Assembly (NCBI RefSeq): GCF_022533585.1
Contig: NZ_CP092827.1
Coordinates: 591,001-655,000 of the forward strand
Source of the DNA: Pseudomonas sp. LS.1a
Lineage (GTDB): Bacteria; Pseudomonadota; Gammaproteobacteria; Pseudomonadales; Pseudomonadaceae
DNA length: 64,000 bases
Direction: 5' to 3'
In this document: piece by piece, positions 28,197 through 37,653 of the stretch
Numbering within the stretch: position 1 is the first letter of the stretch
How the letters are laid out: every line of letters begins with the position of its first letter
The notes under the pieces: generated by a model
Told to the model about the DNA's origin: nothing
The model's database searches: none
What the model saw: the letters and a program-made list of their open reading frames with translations, nothing else
Made by a program: the position numbers and the translations under genes

Positions 28197-29534
28197 TTAC
28201 TGAATCCACTCACCTTTCTCCTGCAACCGCCACCCCACCCACCCCAACGTCACCGCCCGTAACGCCATGAATCCGAGAAAGGCCAACCACAACCCATGGT
28301 TGCCAAATCCGCTCATGACCACCCCAAGGGGCAGCGCAATCAGCACCGACAGCAACATCGCATTGCGCATCTCCCGCGCCCGGGTCGCACCAATGAACAG
28401 CCCATCCAGCAAGTAACTCCACACCGCAATCAACGGCAGCAATGCCAGGTACGGCAGGTACGGATAAGCCGCTGCCCGCACACTCTCGATGTCGGTCTGC
28501 AAATCGATGAACAGGTGCCCTCCCAGCAGGAACAAGCCGGCAAACCCCAGGCTGGTGATCAGCGACCAGCCACAGGCCACCACCAGCGAGCGGCGCAATG
28601 TGTCGCGGTCGCGGGCGCCAATGGCATGGCCGCACAGGGCCTCCACCGCATGTGCCAACCCGTCAAGCGCATAAGCGGTCAGCAGCAGGCCGTTGAGCAG
28701 CAGGGCATTGGCCGCCACGGTGGCTTCGCCCAGGCGTGCGCCCTGCACGGTGATCAGCAGGAACACCAGTTGCAGCGCCAGGCTGCGCAGGAAGATGTCG
28801 CGGTTCACCGCCAGCAGCGGCCGCCAGGCCTGCCGGCGCTTGAGCGCCGCCCACACGATCTGCCCCGGGTAGGCGCGCAAGGCCGGGCGGGTAAGGGCCA
28901 GGCCGAGCAGGGCGGCGCTCCATTCGGCAATCACCGACGCCCGCGCCGAACCCAGCACGCCCCAGTTCAGGCCAAGCACGAACCACAGGTTCAAGGCGAT
29001 GTTCAGCAGGTTGGTGGTCAGCAGGATGGCCAGTGGCGCCCTGGCGTTCTGCGTGCCGAGGAACCAGCCGACCAGCGCGTAGCTGGCCAGTGCCGCAGGC
29101 AGGCCGAGCAGGCGGGTGTGGAAGAAGTCTTCGGTGGCTTGCTGCAGGGCCGTGCTGGGTTGCATCGCGTGCAGCGCCAACTGGCTGAAGGGCAGGGCCA
29201 GCAGGCCGATCAGCAGGGCGAAACCGACCGCCAGCAGCAGCCCTTGCACCAGCACCTGGCGCAACGCAGCACCATCGCCACGGCCGGCGGCCTGGGCGGC
29301 GAAGCCGGTGGAACCCATGCGCAGGAAACCCATCAGGCCGACCATGAAGGTGAACAGCGTGGCCCCCACGGCCACGGCGCCAAGCTGGTGGGCGTGGGGG
29401 AGGTGGCCGATGACGGTGCTGTCGACCAGGGCTACCAGCGGCACGGAGATGTTGGACAGGATCATCGGCGCGGCCAGGGCCCAGACCTTGTGGTGGGTGG
29501 GGCGGTGCTGCCAGTCGGTGGTCAGTGAGGTCAT
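28197..29534 (-). CDS. MATE family efflux transporter (DinF-like)
   Basis: A 445-residue inner-membrane transporter of the multidrug and toxic-compound extrusion family, expected to export organic cations using a Na+ or H+ gradient. It begins MTSLTTDWQHRPTHHKVWALAAPMILSN, with the MATE opening VWALAAPMILSNISVPLVALVDSTVIGHL, and has about twelve hydrophobic helices arranged as two similar halves. LGAVAVGATLFTFMVGLMGFLRMGSTGFAAQ resembles the DinF subgroup. The start at 29534 follows AGGACACCCG; the longer upstream reading goes through a REP and is rejected. REP elements on both sides suggest a single-gene transcript. The substrate is unknown. Confidence 0.9.
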   Translation of the reverse strand: MTSLTTDWQHRPTHHKVWALAAPMILSNISVPLVALVDSTVIGHLPHAHQLGAVAVGATLFTFMVGLMGFLRMGSTGFAAQAAGRGDGAALRQVLVQGLLLAVGFALLIGLLALPFSQLALHAMQPSTALQQATEDFFHTRLLGLPAALASYALVGWFLGTQNARAPLAILLTTNLLNIALNLWFVLGLNWGVLGSARASVIAEWSAALLGLALTRPALRAYPGQIVWAALKRRQAWRPLLAVNRDIFLRSLALQLVFLLITVQGARLGEATVAANALLLNGLLLTAYALDGLAHAVEALCGHAIGARDRDTLRRSLVVACGWSLITSLGFAGLFLLGGHLFIDLQTDIESVRAAAYPYLPYLALLPLIAVWSYLLDGLFIGATRAREMRNAMLLSVLIALPLGVVMSGFGNHGLWLAFLGFMALRAVTLGWVGWRLQEKGEWIQ

Positions 29535-29546
29535 CGGGTGTCCTGG

Positions 29547-29678
29547 GAAATCCTGGGGGCGCTTCGCAGCCCTTTCGCGACGCAAGGCCGCTCCCACAGG
29601 GGGGCGCCCAAACCGGAAGCCTGTGCAGTACCTGTGGGAGCGGCCTTGCGTCGCGAAAGGGGTGCGAAGCGCCCCCGC
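29547..29678. repeat. REP pair (BIME), C-type
   Basis: Inverted TTTCGCGACGCAAGGCCGCT and AGCGGCCTTGCGTCGCGAAA copies about 45 bp apart, with matching outer arms GGGGGCGCTTCGC and GCGAAGCGCCCCC. The pair lies between the MATE start and the alpha-2-macroglobulin start. Confidence 0.9.
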
Positions 29679-29784
29679 TTTTATAAATTGCCAGCAGTGT
29701 ACCGGCCATGTAGCCAATTCGCGCGACCATAGTTGCGCTATAGTTGCTGCCCTCAACGTACATGCTGCCAAAGAGTTCTACTCC

Positions 29785-32700
29785 ATGTTCAACAAAGGAT
29801 TGTTGCTGGCCTGCGCGCTGGCTTTGCTCAGTGCCTGTGACTCTTCGACGCCTGACAAACCGGCGCCAGCCGAAAAGCCGGCGGCCACTGCGCCCGCCGC
29901 CACCCCGGCGCCCGAGCGCGAAGACCCGGCCGTACTCGCCAAGCGCTACGAGGGCCGCGAGCTCACCGTGCTGGATGTTTCCGAAGTGCAGCTCGATGGC
30001 GCTGCAACGCTGTCGATCAGCTTCTCCGCACCGCTGGATGCCAAGCAGGACTTCGCCAGCAAAGTGCACCTGGTCGACACGGTCAAAGGCAAGCTCGACG
30101 GCGCCTGGGAACTCTCCGACAACCAGATGGAGCTGCGCCTGCGCCATCTGGAGCCGCAGCGCAAGCTGGTACTGACCGTCGACAAGGGCCTGCAGGCAGT
30201 CAACGGCAAGCAGCTGGACAGCGAGTCGGTCAGCCGCCTGGAAACCCGCGACATGCAGCCGACCATCGGCTTCGCCAGCCGTGGATCGCTGTTGCCCACG
30301 CGCCTGGCCGAGGGCCTGCCGGTGATTGCCCTCAACGTCGACAAGGTCGATGTCGAGTTCTTCCGCGTGAAGCCGGACATGCTCTCGACCTTCCTGGTCA
30401 ACTGGGGGCGCAACAGCAGCCTGTACTACTACCAGTCCAAGGAAACCCTGGAGATGGCCGAGCTGGTCTACAGCGGCCGCTTCGATCTCAACCCCGCACG
30501 CAATACCCGCGAAACCGTGCTGCTGCCAATCGCCGGCATCAAGCCGCTGCAGGAGCCAGGCGTGTACCTGGCAGTGATGCGTGCCTCGGGCACCTATGAT
30601 TACTCGCAGCCAGCGACCCTGTTCACCCTCAGCGACATCGGTGTGTCCGCGCATCGCTACCGCGACCGCCTGGATGTGTTCGCCCAGGCCCTGGAGGGCG
30701 GCAAGGCGATGAACGGCGTCAACCTGGAAATCCATGACGACAAGGGCAAGCTGCTGGCCCAGGCCAGCACCGATAGCGATGGCCACGCCCAGCTGCCGAT
30801 CACGCCCAAGGCCGACACCCTGATCGCCACCCAGGGTGTGCACACCACCTTGCTGCGCCTGAGCAGCGCGGCACTGGACCTGGCCGAGTTCGACATCACC
30901 GGCCCGCAGGCCAACCCGCTGCAGTTCTTCATCTTCGGCCCGCGTGACCTGTATCGCCCAGGCGAAACGGTGTTGCTCAACGGCCTGCTGCGCGACCAGG
31001 ACGGCAAGCCGGTCAAGGCTCAGCCGGTGAGCGTGGAAGTGCGCCGCCCGGATGAGCAGGTCAGCCGCAAGTTCGTCTGGGAAGCCGACAGCAACGGCCT
31101 GTACCAGTACCAGCTGCAGCTGGCCAGCGAGGCCCCGACCGGCCGCTGGCAACTGCTGCTCGACCTGGGCGGCGGGCGCAAGCAGGTGTATGAATTCCTC
31201 GTCGAAGACTTCCTGCCCGAGCGCCTGGCGCTGGAACTCAAGGGCAGCAGCAAACCGTTGGCTCCGGATCAGGATGCGCGCATCCAGGTCAATGGCCGTT
31301 ACCTCTACGGCGCCCCGGCTGCCGGCAACCGCCTGAGCGGCCAGGCCTATGTTCGCCCGCTGCGCGAGGCGGTGCCGGCGCTGCCGGGCTATCAGTTCGG
31401 CTCGGTCACCGAAACCGAGCTGAACCAGGACCTGGAGCTGGACGAAGTCACCCTGGACCAGGCCGGCAAGGCCGTGGTCGATATCGAAAGCCGCTGGGCC
31501 GAAGCCCGCTCGCCGCTGCAACTGACCGTACAGGCCAGCCTGCAGGAGTCCGGTGGCCGGCCGATCACCCGGCGCCTGGAACAACCCATCTGGCCGGCCG
31601 AGCGCCTGCCAGGCCTGCGCGGCCTGTTCGACGGTGAGGAAACCGACAGTGACGGGCCGGTGGAGTTCGAGTTCCTGGTGGCCGACCGCGATGGCAACAA
31701 GCTGGCGGCCAACGACCTCAAGGTGCGCCTGGTACGCGAACGTCGCGACTACTACTGGAACTACTCGCAGAGCGATGGCTGGAGCTACGCCTACAACGAG
31801 AAGTTCCTCACCCAGAGCGAGGAGACTGTCAGCGTCAAGGCCGGCTCCACCGCCAAGCTGAGCTTCCAGGTGGAATGGGGCCCGTACCGTGTCGAGGTGG
31901 AAGACCCACAGACTGGCCTGGTGTCCAGCGCGCGCTTCTGGGCCGGCTACCGCGCCCAGGACAACGCCGAAGGCGGTGCGGTGCGGCCGGACCAGGTCAA
32001 GCTGGCGCTGGACAAACCGGCCTACGCCGACGGCGCTACCGCCAAGGTCACCGTCACCCCGCCCGCAGCCGGCAGTGGCTACCTGATGATCGAGTCCAGC
32101 GATGGCCCGCTGTGGTGGCAGGAGATCGACGTGCCCGCCGAGGGCAAGACGTTCGACGTGCAGCTGGACAAGCAGTGGGCGCGCCACGACCTGTACATCA
32201 GCGCGCTGGTGATCCGCCCCGGCGAGCGCAAGGCCAACGCCACGCCGAAACGTGCGGTGGGCGTGCTGCACCTGCCGCTGGACCGCGCCGAGCGCAAGCT
32301 GGCGGTGAGCCTGCAGGCGCCGGAGAAAATGCGCCCGAAACAGCCGCTGACGGTGAAGGTCAAGGCTGCAAATGCCGATGGCAGCGTGCCCAAGCAGGTG
32401 CATGTGTTGTTGTCGGCGGTGGACGTGGGCATCCTCAACATTACCGACTTCAAGACCCCCGATCCGTTCGCCAGCCTGTTCGGGCGCAAGGCCTACGGTG
32501 CTGACCAGCTGGATATCTACGGCCAGTTGATCGAAGCCGGCCAGGGCCGCCTGGCCAGCCTGGCGTTCGGCGGTGACGCGGCGATGGCCAAGGGTGGCAA
32601 GCGCCCCAATACCACGGTGACCATCGTCGCCCAGCAAAGCCTGCCGGTGACCCTGGACGACAAGGGCGAGGGCCAGGCCACGGTCGATATCCCCGACTTC

Positions 32701-34686
32701 AATGGCGAACTGCGGCTGATGGCCCAGGCCTGGACCGAGGAACACTTCGGCATGGCCGAAGGCAAGACCGTGGTCGCTGCGCCGTTGATTGCCGAGCTCT
32801 CGGCGCCGCGCTTCCTGGCCGGTGGCGACCGCACCAGCCTGGCGCTGGACCTGGCCAACCTGTCGGGCCGTGCCCAGCAGCTGAACGTTGAAATCAGCAC
32901 CGAAGGGCAGCTGAGCCTGGCGGCCAACGCCGTGCAGAACGTTGCCCTGGCTGAAGGTCAGCGCTCGACGCTGATGATCCCGGTACAGGCCCAGGGTGGC
33001 CTGGGGCAGGGCAAGGTGCATGTGCGGGTCACTGGTCTGCAGCTGCCGAACGAGCCGACCGGCGCGTTCGAGCGTGAGTGGACGCTGGGCGTGCGCCCGG
33101 CCTACCCGGCGATGCTCAAGCATTACCGCGTGGCCTTGAAGGACCAGCCTTGGACCCTGCCTGAAGCAGACCTGGCCGCCTTTGAACCCGCTGGCCTGGA
33201 AGCCAGCCTGGCCTTGTCGAGCCGGCCACCGCTGAACCTGGCCGAGCAGATCCGTGCCCTCGAAGCCTACCCCTACGGTTGCCTGGAACAGACCACCAGC
33301 GGCCTCTACCCGTCGCTGTACGCCGATGCCGACAGCCTCAAGCGCCTGGGCATCAAGGGCGAGCCGGCCGATGTACGCAAGCGCAAGATCGAGATGGGCA
33401 TCGAGCACCTGCTGGGCATGCAGCGCTACAACGGCAGCTTCGGCCTGTGGAGCTCGGACAGCGAAGAAGAGTACTGGCTGACCGCTTATGTTACCGACTT
33501 CCTGCTGCGTGCTCGTGACCAAGGCTATGGTGTGCCGGCCGAAGCGCTGAAGAAGGCCAGCGAACGCCTGCTGCGCTACCTGCAGGAGCGCAACCTGATC
33601 GAGGTCGACTACAGCGAGAACGCCGAACACACCCGCTTCGCCGTGCAGGCCTACGCGGCGTTGGTACTGTCGCGCAGCCAGCAGGCGCCGCTGGGTGCCC
33701 TGCGTGGCCTGTTCGAACGCCGCGCCGACGCCCGCTCTGGCCTGCCGCTGGTACAACTGGCGGTGGCGCTGGACAAGATGGGCGACAAGCCGCGTGCCGA
33801 GCAGGCCCTGCAGGCGGGCCTGGGCATCAGCCGCGGTAAAGGCTGGATGGCCGACTATGGCAGCGCCCTGCGCGACCAGGCACTGATCCTGGCGCTGCTG
33901 CAGGAAAGCAACCTGGCCAGCCGCCAGGTCGACCAGCGTCTGTTCGCCCTGGCGGATGAGCTGGCGGCCAATCGCTGGCTGTCGACCCAGGAGCGCAATG
34001 CGCTGTTCCTGGCCGGCCGTGGCCTGTTGGGCAAGCCGGAAGGCCAGTGGCAGGCGCGCCTGGACAGCGCGGGCGAAGTGCGCGAGTTCAACAATGCCGA
34101 GTCCGGCATGAAGCTCGAAGGCCCGTTGCTGGCCTCGCCGCTGAGTGTGCAGAACCAGGGCAGCGAGACGCTGTACCAGCAACTGACCCTGTCGGGTTAC
34201 CCTCGCCAGGCGCCTGCGGCCGGTGGCAACGGCATGCAGATCCGCCGTGAGTACCTGGGCATGAATGGCCAGCCGCTGGACCTGCACAACCTGCGCAGTG
34301 GCGACCTGGTGCTGGTGCACCTGGCGCTCAAGGCTGAAGACCGGGTGCCGGATGCGCTGGTGGTGGATTTGCTACCGGCAGGTCTGGAGCTGGAAAACCA
34401 GAACCTGGCGCAGAGTGCCGCCAGCCTGGACAACGCCAGCAGTGCGGTGAAGGAATGGCGCGAGTCGATGCAGAACGCCAGTGTGGTGCACCAGGAGTAC
34501 CGCGATGACCGTTACGTCGCCGCGCTCAAGCTGGACAGCTACGGCACCACCCACCTGCTGTACCTGGCGCGGGCGGTGACCCCGGGCACCTACCGCGTGC
34601 CGCCGCCGCAAGTCGAATCGATGTACCGGCCGAACCTGCAGGCCGTGGGGGATGGGCAAGGGGAGATGACCGTAAGAGCCCGCTAA
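29785..34686 (+). CDS. Bacterial alpha-2-macroglobulin lipoprotein (YfhM type)
   Basis: A 1,633-residue envelope protein. Signal peptide MFNKGLLLACALALLSAC has the lipobox at Cys18. Next come a Pro/Ala-rich stretch, then a series of macroglobulin-like beta domains, including the conserved FGPRDLYRPGETVLLNGLLRD (bait-side MG domain), and a thioester domain with the reactive CLEQ at about residue 1166 (YPYGCLEQTTSGLYPSLY), then a helical alpha-toroid and a receptor-like C-terminal domain. Family knowledge: such proteins trap proteases that breach the envelope by covalent thioester capture and pair with PbpC, encoded just downstream. The ATG at 29785 is weakly preceded by AAGAG. Thioester residues are intact. 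Confidence 0.95.
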   Translation: MFNKGLLLACALALLSACDSSTPDKPAPAEKPAATAPAATPAPEREDPAVLAKRYEGRELTVLDVSEVQLDGAATLSISFSAPLDAKQDFASKVHLVDTVKGKLDGAWELSDNQMELRLRHLEPQRKLVLTVDKGLQAVNGKQLDSESVSRLETRDMQPTIGFASRGSLLPTRLAEGLPVIALNVDKVDVEFFRVKPDMLSTFLVNWGRNSSLYYYQSKETLEMAELVYSGRFDLNPARNTRETVLLPIAGIKPLQEPGVYLAVMRASGTYDYSQPATLFTLSDIGVSAHRYRDRLDVFAQALEGGKAMNGVNLEIHDDKGKLLAQASTDSDGHAQLPITPKADTLIATQGVHTTLLRLSSAALDLAEFDITGPQANPLQFFIFGPRDLYRPGETVLLNGLLRDQDGKPVKAQPVSVEVRRPDEQVSRKFVWEADSNGLYQYQLQLASEAPTGRWQLLLDLGGGRKQVYEFLVEDFLPERLALELKGSSKPLAPDQDARIQVNGRYLYGAPAAGNRLSGQAYVRPLREAVPALPGYQFGSVTETELNQDLELDEVTLDQAGKAVVDIESRWAEARSPLQLTVQASLQESGGRPITRRLEQPIWPAERLPGLRGLFDGEETDSDGPVEFEFLVADRDGNKLAANDLKVRLVRERRDYYWNYSQSDGWSYAYNEKFLTQSEETVSVKAGSTAKLSFQVEWGPYRVEVEDPQTGLVSSARFWAGYRAQDNAEGGAVRPDQVKLALDKPAYADGATAKVTVTPPAAGSGYLMIESSDGPLWWQEIDVPAEGKTFDVQLDKQWARHDLYISALVIRPGERKANATPKRAVGVLHLPLDRAERKLAVSLQAPEKMRPKQPLTVKVKAANADGSVPKQVHVLLSAVDVGILNITDFKTPDPFASLFGRKAYGADQLDIYGQLIEAGQGRLASLAFGGDAAMAKGGKRPNTTVTIVAQQSLPVTLDDKGEGQATVDIPDFNGELRLMAQAWTEEHFGMAEGKTVVAAPLIAELSAPRFLAGGDRTSLALDLANLSGRAQQLNVEISTEGQLSLAANAVQNVALAEGQRSTLMIPVQAQGGLGQGKVHVRVTGLQLPNEPTGAFEREWTLGVRPAYPAMLKHYRVALKDQPWTLPEADLAAFEPAGLEASLALSSRPPLNLAEQIRALEAYPYGCLEQTTSGLYPSLYADADSLKRLGIKGEPADVRKRKIEMGIEHLLGMQRYNGSFGLWSSDSEEEYWLTAYVTDFLLRARDQGYGVPAEALKKASERLLRYLQERNLIEVDYSENAEHTRFAVQAYAALVLSRSQQAPLGALRGLFERRADARSGLPLVQLAVALDKMGDKPRAEQALQAGLGISRGKGWMADYGSALRDQALILALLQESNLASRQVDQRLFALADELAANRWLSTQERNALFLAGRGLLGKPEGQWQARLDSAGEVREFNNAESGMKLEGPLLASPLSVQNQGSETLYQQLTLSGYPRQAPAAGGNGMQIRREYLGMNGQPLDLHNLRSGDLVLVHLALKAEDRVPDALVVDLLPAGLELENQNLAQSAASLDNASSAVKEWRESMQNASVVHQEYRDDRYVAALKLDSYGTTHLLYLARAVTPGTYRVPPPQVESMYRPNLQAVGDGQGEMTVRAR

Positions 34687-34702
34687 GCGCCTGTCAGGCG
34701 CG

Positions 34703-34830
34703 GGCTATGTGGGAGCGGCCTTGTGTCGCGAAAGGGCCGCGCAGCGGCCCCGGCAATTCAGGCTGCGCAGCTGAAATCCCGGGGCTGCTGCGCAGCCCTT
34801 TCGCGACACAAGGCCGCTCCCACAGGTCCG
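34703..34830. repeat. REP pair (BIME), C-type
   Basis: TGTGGGAGCGGCCTTGTGTC and its inverted copy, each with a locus-specific hairpin (GGGCCGCGCAGCGGCCC and GGGGCTGCTGCGCAGCCC), separate the alpha-2-macroglobulin gene from the convergent small membrane protein gene. Confidence 0.9.
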
Positions 34831-34847
34831 CGCCGGGCAGTTCAATG

Positions 34848-35141
34848 TCAGTGTATTACCCAGCTCATCACCCACAACCCCAGCAGCAGCCAGATGATCC
34901 CGAGGATGATCGAGGCACGCATGAACGCGCGGATTGCCGAGTACAGCAGCACCAGCCCGATGATCAGGGCGAGGATGCTGAGCAGCGAGGTTTCCATGCC
35001 CAACGTGCGCGCCAGGCCATCGATGAAATTGCCACCGGCACTGGCCAGCAGGTTGAACAGCCCGCTCAATGCGTCGACGATGAAGCGGATCAACGACCCC
35101 AGCGCCTGGCCCAGCCACTCGAAAAAACCTTCTACATGCAT
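34848..35141 (-). CDS. Small inner-membrane protein of unknown function
   Basis: A 97-residue protein that I do not recognise. The N-terminal half, MHVEGFFEWLGQALGSLIR onward, is amphipathic and helical. The C-terminal half holds two closely spaced membrane helices, about residues 52-70 (LLSILALIIGLVLLYSAI) and 75-93 (ASIILGIIWLLLGLWVM), with a short Arg-containing turn. AGGAAG lies ten bases before its ATG. It is encoded opposite to, and between, the alpha-2-macroglobulin and pbpC genes, so it could share their envelope-protection role, but this is only positional. It looks like a real gene by ribosome site, codon usage and clean helices. Confidence 0.75.
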   Translation of the reverse strand: MHVEGFFEWLGQALGSLIRFIVDALSGLFNLLASAGGNFIDGLARTLGMETSLLSILALIIGLVLLYSAIRAFMRASIILGIIWLLLGLWVMSWVIH

Positions 35142-35218
35142 AGTTGCTTCCTGATGAACGAATCGGCGAGGTTGCCGTTCCCAAGCCTTTGGCCATCACC
35201 TGGCCAGGTCGGTTCCCG

Positions 35219-37573
35219 ATGCCAAGCTTAACGCGGCCGCGTACCCGTGCGGGCAGGCTGTTGCGTGCCACTATGATCGGCATGCTCGTGTTGTTCGGCT
35301 TGTTGTGGCTGGCCGACCGCCTCTGGCCGCTGCCCATGCCCGGCGACGACCTGGCCCGGGTGGTGCTGGCCGAGGACGGCACGCCGTTGTGGCGCTTTGC
35401 CGATGCCGATGGCGTTTGGCGCTACCCGGTCAGCCCCGACGAGGTTTCGCCGCTGTATCTGCAGGCACTGCTGACCTACGAGGACCGCTGGTTCTACAGC
35501 CACCCCGGGGTCAACCCGCTGGCCCTGGCCCGCGCTGCCTGGCTGAACCTGCACGGCGGGCGTGTGGTGTCGGGCGGCAGCACGCTGTCGATGCAGGTCG
35601 CGCGCCTGCTCGACCCGCATGAGCGCACCCTGGCCGGCAAACTGCGCCAGCTGTGGCGCACGGCGCAGCTGGAGTGGCATTTTTCCAAGCGCGAAATCCT
35701 GCAGATCTACCTGGACCGCGCGCCCTTCGGCGGCACCCTGCAGGGCGTGGCAGCCGCCAGCTGGGCCTACCTGGGCAAGTCGCCCATGCACCTGACCCCG
35801 GCCGAAGCGGCGCTGCTGGCCGTACTGCCCCAGGCGCCCAGCCGCCTGCGTCCGGACCGCCACCCCGAACGTGCCCAGCGCGCCCGGGACAAGGTGCTGC
35901 AACGCCTGGCCGAATACCAGGTGTGGCCGGCACAGCAAATCCGTGAGGCAGCCGAAGAACCGCTGCTGCTGGCGCCACGTCAGGAACCGGCCCTGGCGCC
36001 GCTGCTGGCCCGGCGCCTGAACAGCAGCGACAGCCCGCCGCTGATCCGCACCACGCTCGACGCCGCGCTGCAGCGGCGCCTCGAAGACCTGCTGCTGGGC
36101 TGGCGCGCACGGCTGCCGGAGCGCACCTCCGCCGCCATCCTGGTGGTCGAGGCGCAAACCATGGCGGTGCGTGCCTACCTGGGCTCGATCGACCTGGCCG
36201 ACGAGCGCCGCTTCGGGCATGTCGACATGGTGCGTTCGTTGCGCTCGCCCGGCTCCACGCTCAAGCCGTTCCTCTACGGCATGGCGCTGGATGACGGCCT
36301 GATCCATTCCGAGTCGCTGCTGCAGGATGTGCCGCGACGCTATGGCGACTACCGCCCCGGTAACTTCTCCATGGGCTTCAGCGGGCCGGTATCGGCCAGT
36401 TCGGCGCTGGCGCTGTCGCTCAACCTGCCGGCGGTGCAGCTGCTGGAGGCCTACGGCCCGAAACGCTTTGCCGCGCAACTGCGCATGGCGGGCATGCCGT
36501 TGATACTGCCGCCCCTGGCCGAGCCCAACCTGTCGTTGATCCTGGGGGGCGCGGGCAGTCGCCTGGAGGACCTGGTGGGTGGCTACGCTGCGCTGGCGCG
36601 GGGTGGCAACAGTGCGCGAGTGCGCCTGCAACCGCAGGACCCGTTACTGGAACGGCGCCTGCTGTCACCGGGGGCGGCGTGGATCATCCGGCGCATCCTC
36701 AGCGGCCAGGCACGTCCCGACCGCGACCCGCATGCCGAACTGGTGCAGCGCCCGCAACTGGCCTGGAAAACCGGCACCAGCTATGGCTTTCGCGATGCCT
36801 GGTCGATTGGTGTGGGCCCGCGCTACCTGATCGGCGTATGGATCGGCCGCCCCGACGGCACGCCGGTCCCCGGGCAATTCGGGCTGGCTTCGGCAGCGCC
36901 GCTGATGCTGCAGGTGCACGACCTGTTGAGCAACCGTGACAGCCAGCGTGGCATCAGCGTGCCGGTGGAGCGGGTGCCGGCGAATGTCGGCGTGGCCGCA
37001 ATCTGTTGGCCGCTGGGCCAGCCGATGAACAAGCAGGATCCCAACTGCCGGCGTCAGCGTTTCGCCTGGACTCTGGATGGCACCACGCCGCCAACCCTGC
37101 AGGCCGCCGACCAGCCACTCGGCCTGGGCCTGCGCGAAAGCGTGTGGGTCAACGACCAGGGGCTGCGCGTCGATGGCAGTTGCCCGGGCGCCAAGGCCCG
37201 CGACATCGCCCTCTGGCCGGCCCCGCTGGAGCCTTGGCTGCCACGCGTCGAGCGGCGTGCGGCGCGCCTGCCGGCCATCGACCCGGCCTGCCCGCCGCAG
37301 CTGCCGGCCAGCGCGCCACCGCTGTCGATCGTGGGCGTGCGCGCGGGCGACAACCTGCGCCGCCCGGCCACCAGCAGCGAACCGTTGCAACTGCATGTGT
37401 CGGCGCTGGGCGGTGGCGGGCGGCGCTGGTGGTTCCTCAACGGCCAGCCATTGGGCGAAACCCAAGGCCAGGACAGCCTGCTGGTGCGTTTCCAGCAGGT
37501 AGGCCAGGCTGAAATCAGCGCGCTGGATGAAAGCGGCGAGACGGCGCGCGTGGCGTTCCAGGTCAGCGAGTAG
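35219..37573 (+). CDS. pbpC: Penicillin-binding protein 1C
   Basis: A 784-residue bifunctional class A penicillin-binding protein. A membrane anchor (ATMIGMLVLFGLLWLADRL) is followed by a GT51 glycosyltransferase domain (TYEDRWFYSHPGVN with the catalytic Glu; GGSTLSMQVARLL; RAPFGGTLQGV). The transpeptidase domain has SxxK at about S346 (GSTLKPFLYG), SxN in LALSLNLPAV, and KTGT at about K517. A C-terminal BiPBP_C domain contains GVRAGDNLRRPATS and GGGGRRWWFLNGQ. PbpC with a thioester alpha-2-macroglobulin is a known bacterial pairing thought to repair peptidoglycan when the envelope is attacked. ATG 35219 is chosen because it leaves a normal short cytoplasmic tail; the ribosome site is weak. 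Confidence 0.94.
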   Translation: MPSLTRPRTRAGRLLRATMIGMLVLFGLLWLADRLWPLPMPGDDLARVVLAEDGTPLWRFADADGVWRYPVSPDEVSPLYLQALLTYEDRWFYSHPGVNPLALARAAWLNLHGGRVVSGGSTLSMQVARLLDPHERTLAGKLRQLWRTAQLEWHFSKREILQIYLDRAPFGGTLQGVAAASWAYLGKSPMHLTPAEAALLAVLPQAPSRLRPDRHPERAQRARDKVLQRLAEYQVWPAQQIREAAEEPLLLAPRQEPALAPLLARRLNSSDSPPLIRTTLDAALQRRLEDLLLGWRARLPERTSAAILVVEAQTMAVRAYLGSIDLADERRFGHVDMVRSLRSPGSTLKPFLYGMALDDGLIHSESLLQDVPRRYGDYRPGNFSMGFSGPVSASSALALSLNLPAVQLLEAYGPKRFAAQLRMAGMPLILPPLAEPNLSLILGGAGSRLEDLVGGYAALARGGNSARVRLQPQDPLLERRLLSPGAAWIIRRILSGQARPDRDPHAELVQRPQLAWKTGTSYGFRDAWSIGVGPRYLIGVWIGRPDGTPVPGQFGLASAAPLMLQVHDLLSNRDSQRGISVPVERVPANVGVAAICWPLGQPMNKQDPNCRRQRFAWTLDGTTPPTLQAADQPLGLGLRESVWVNDQGLRVDGSCPGAKARDIALWPAPLEPWLPRVERRAARLPAIDPACPPQLPASAPPLSIVGVRAGDNLRRPATSSEPLQLHVSALGGGGRRWWFLNGQPLGETQGQDSLLVRFQQVGQAEISALDESGETARVAFQVSE

Positions 37574-37653
37574 CCGTTCGACGAGGACCGAGGCAGCACC
37601 TACGCTTGCAGGTAACGGGTGTGACCGGCTGGCGCCCCGCAACCCAAGGGAAC

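Noticed and set aside
28663..34320. A very long open frame (about 1,885 codons) antisense to the alpha-2-macroglobulin gene
   Set aside because: It is low-complexity in Gln, Arg, Leu and Val and mirrors the codon bias of the real gene. It has no domain and runs on through a REP into the MATE gene.
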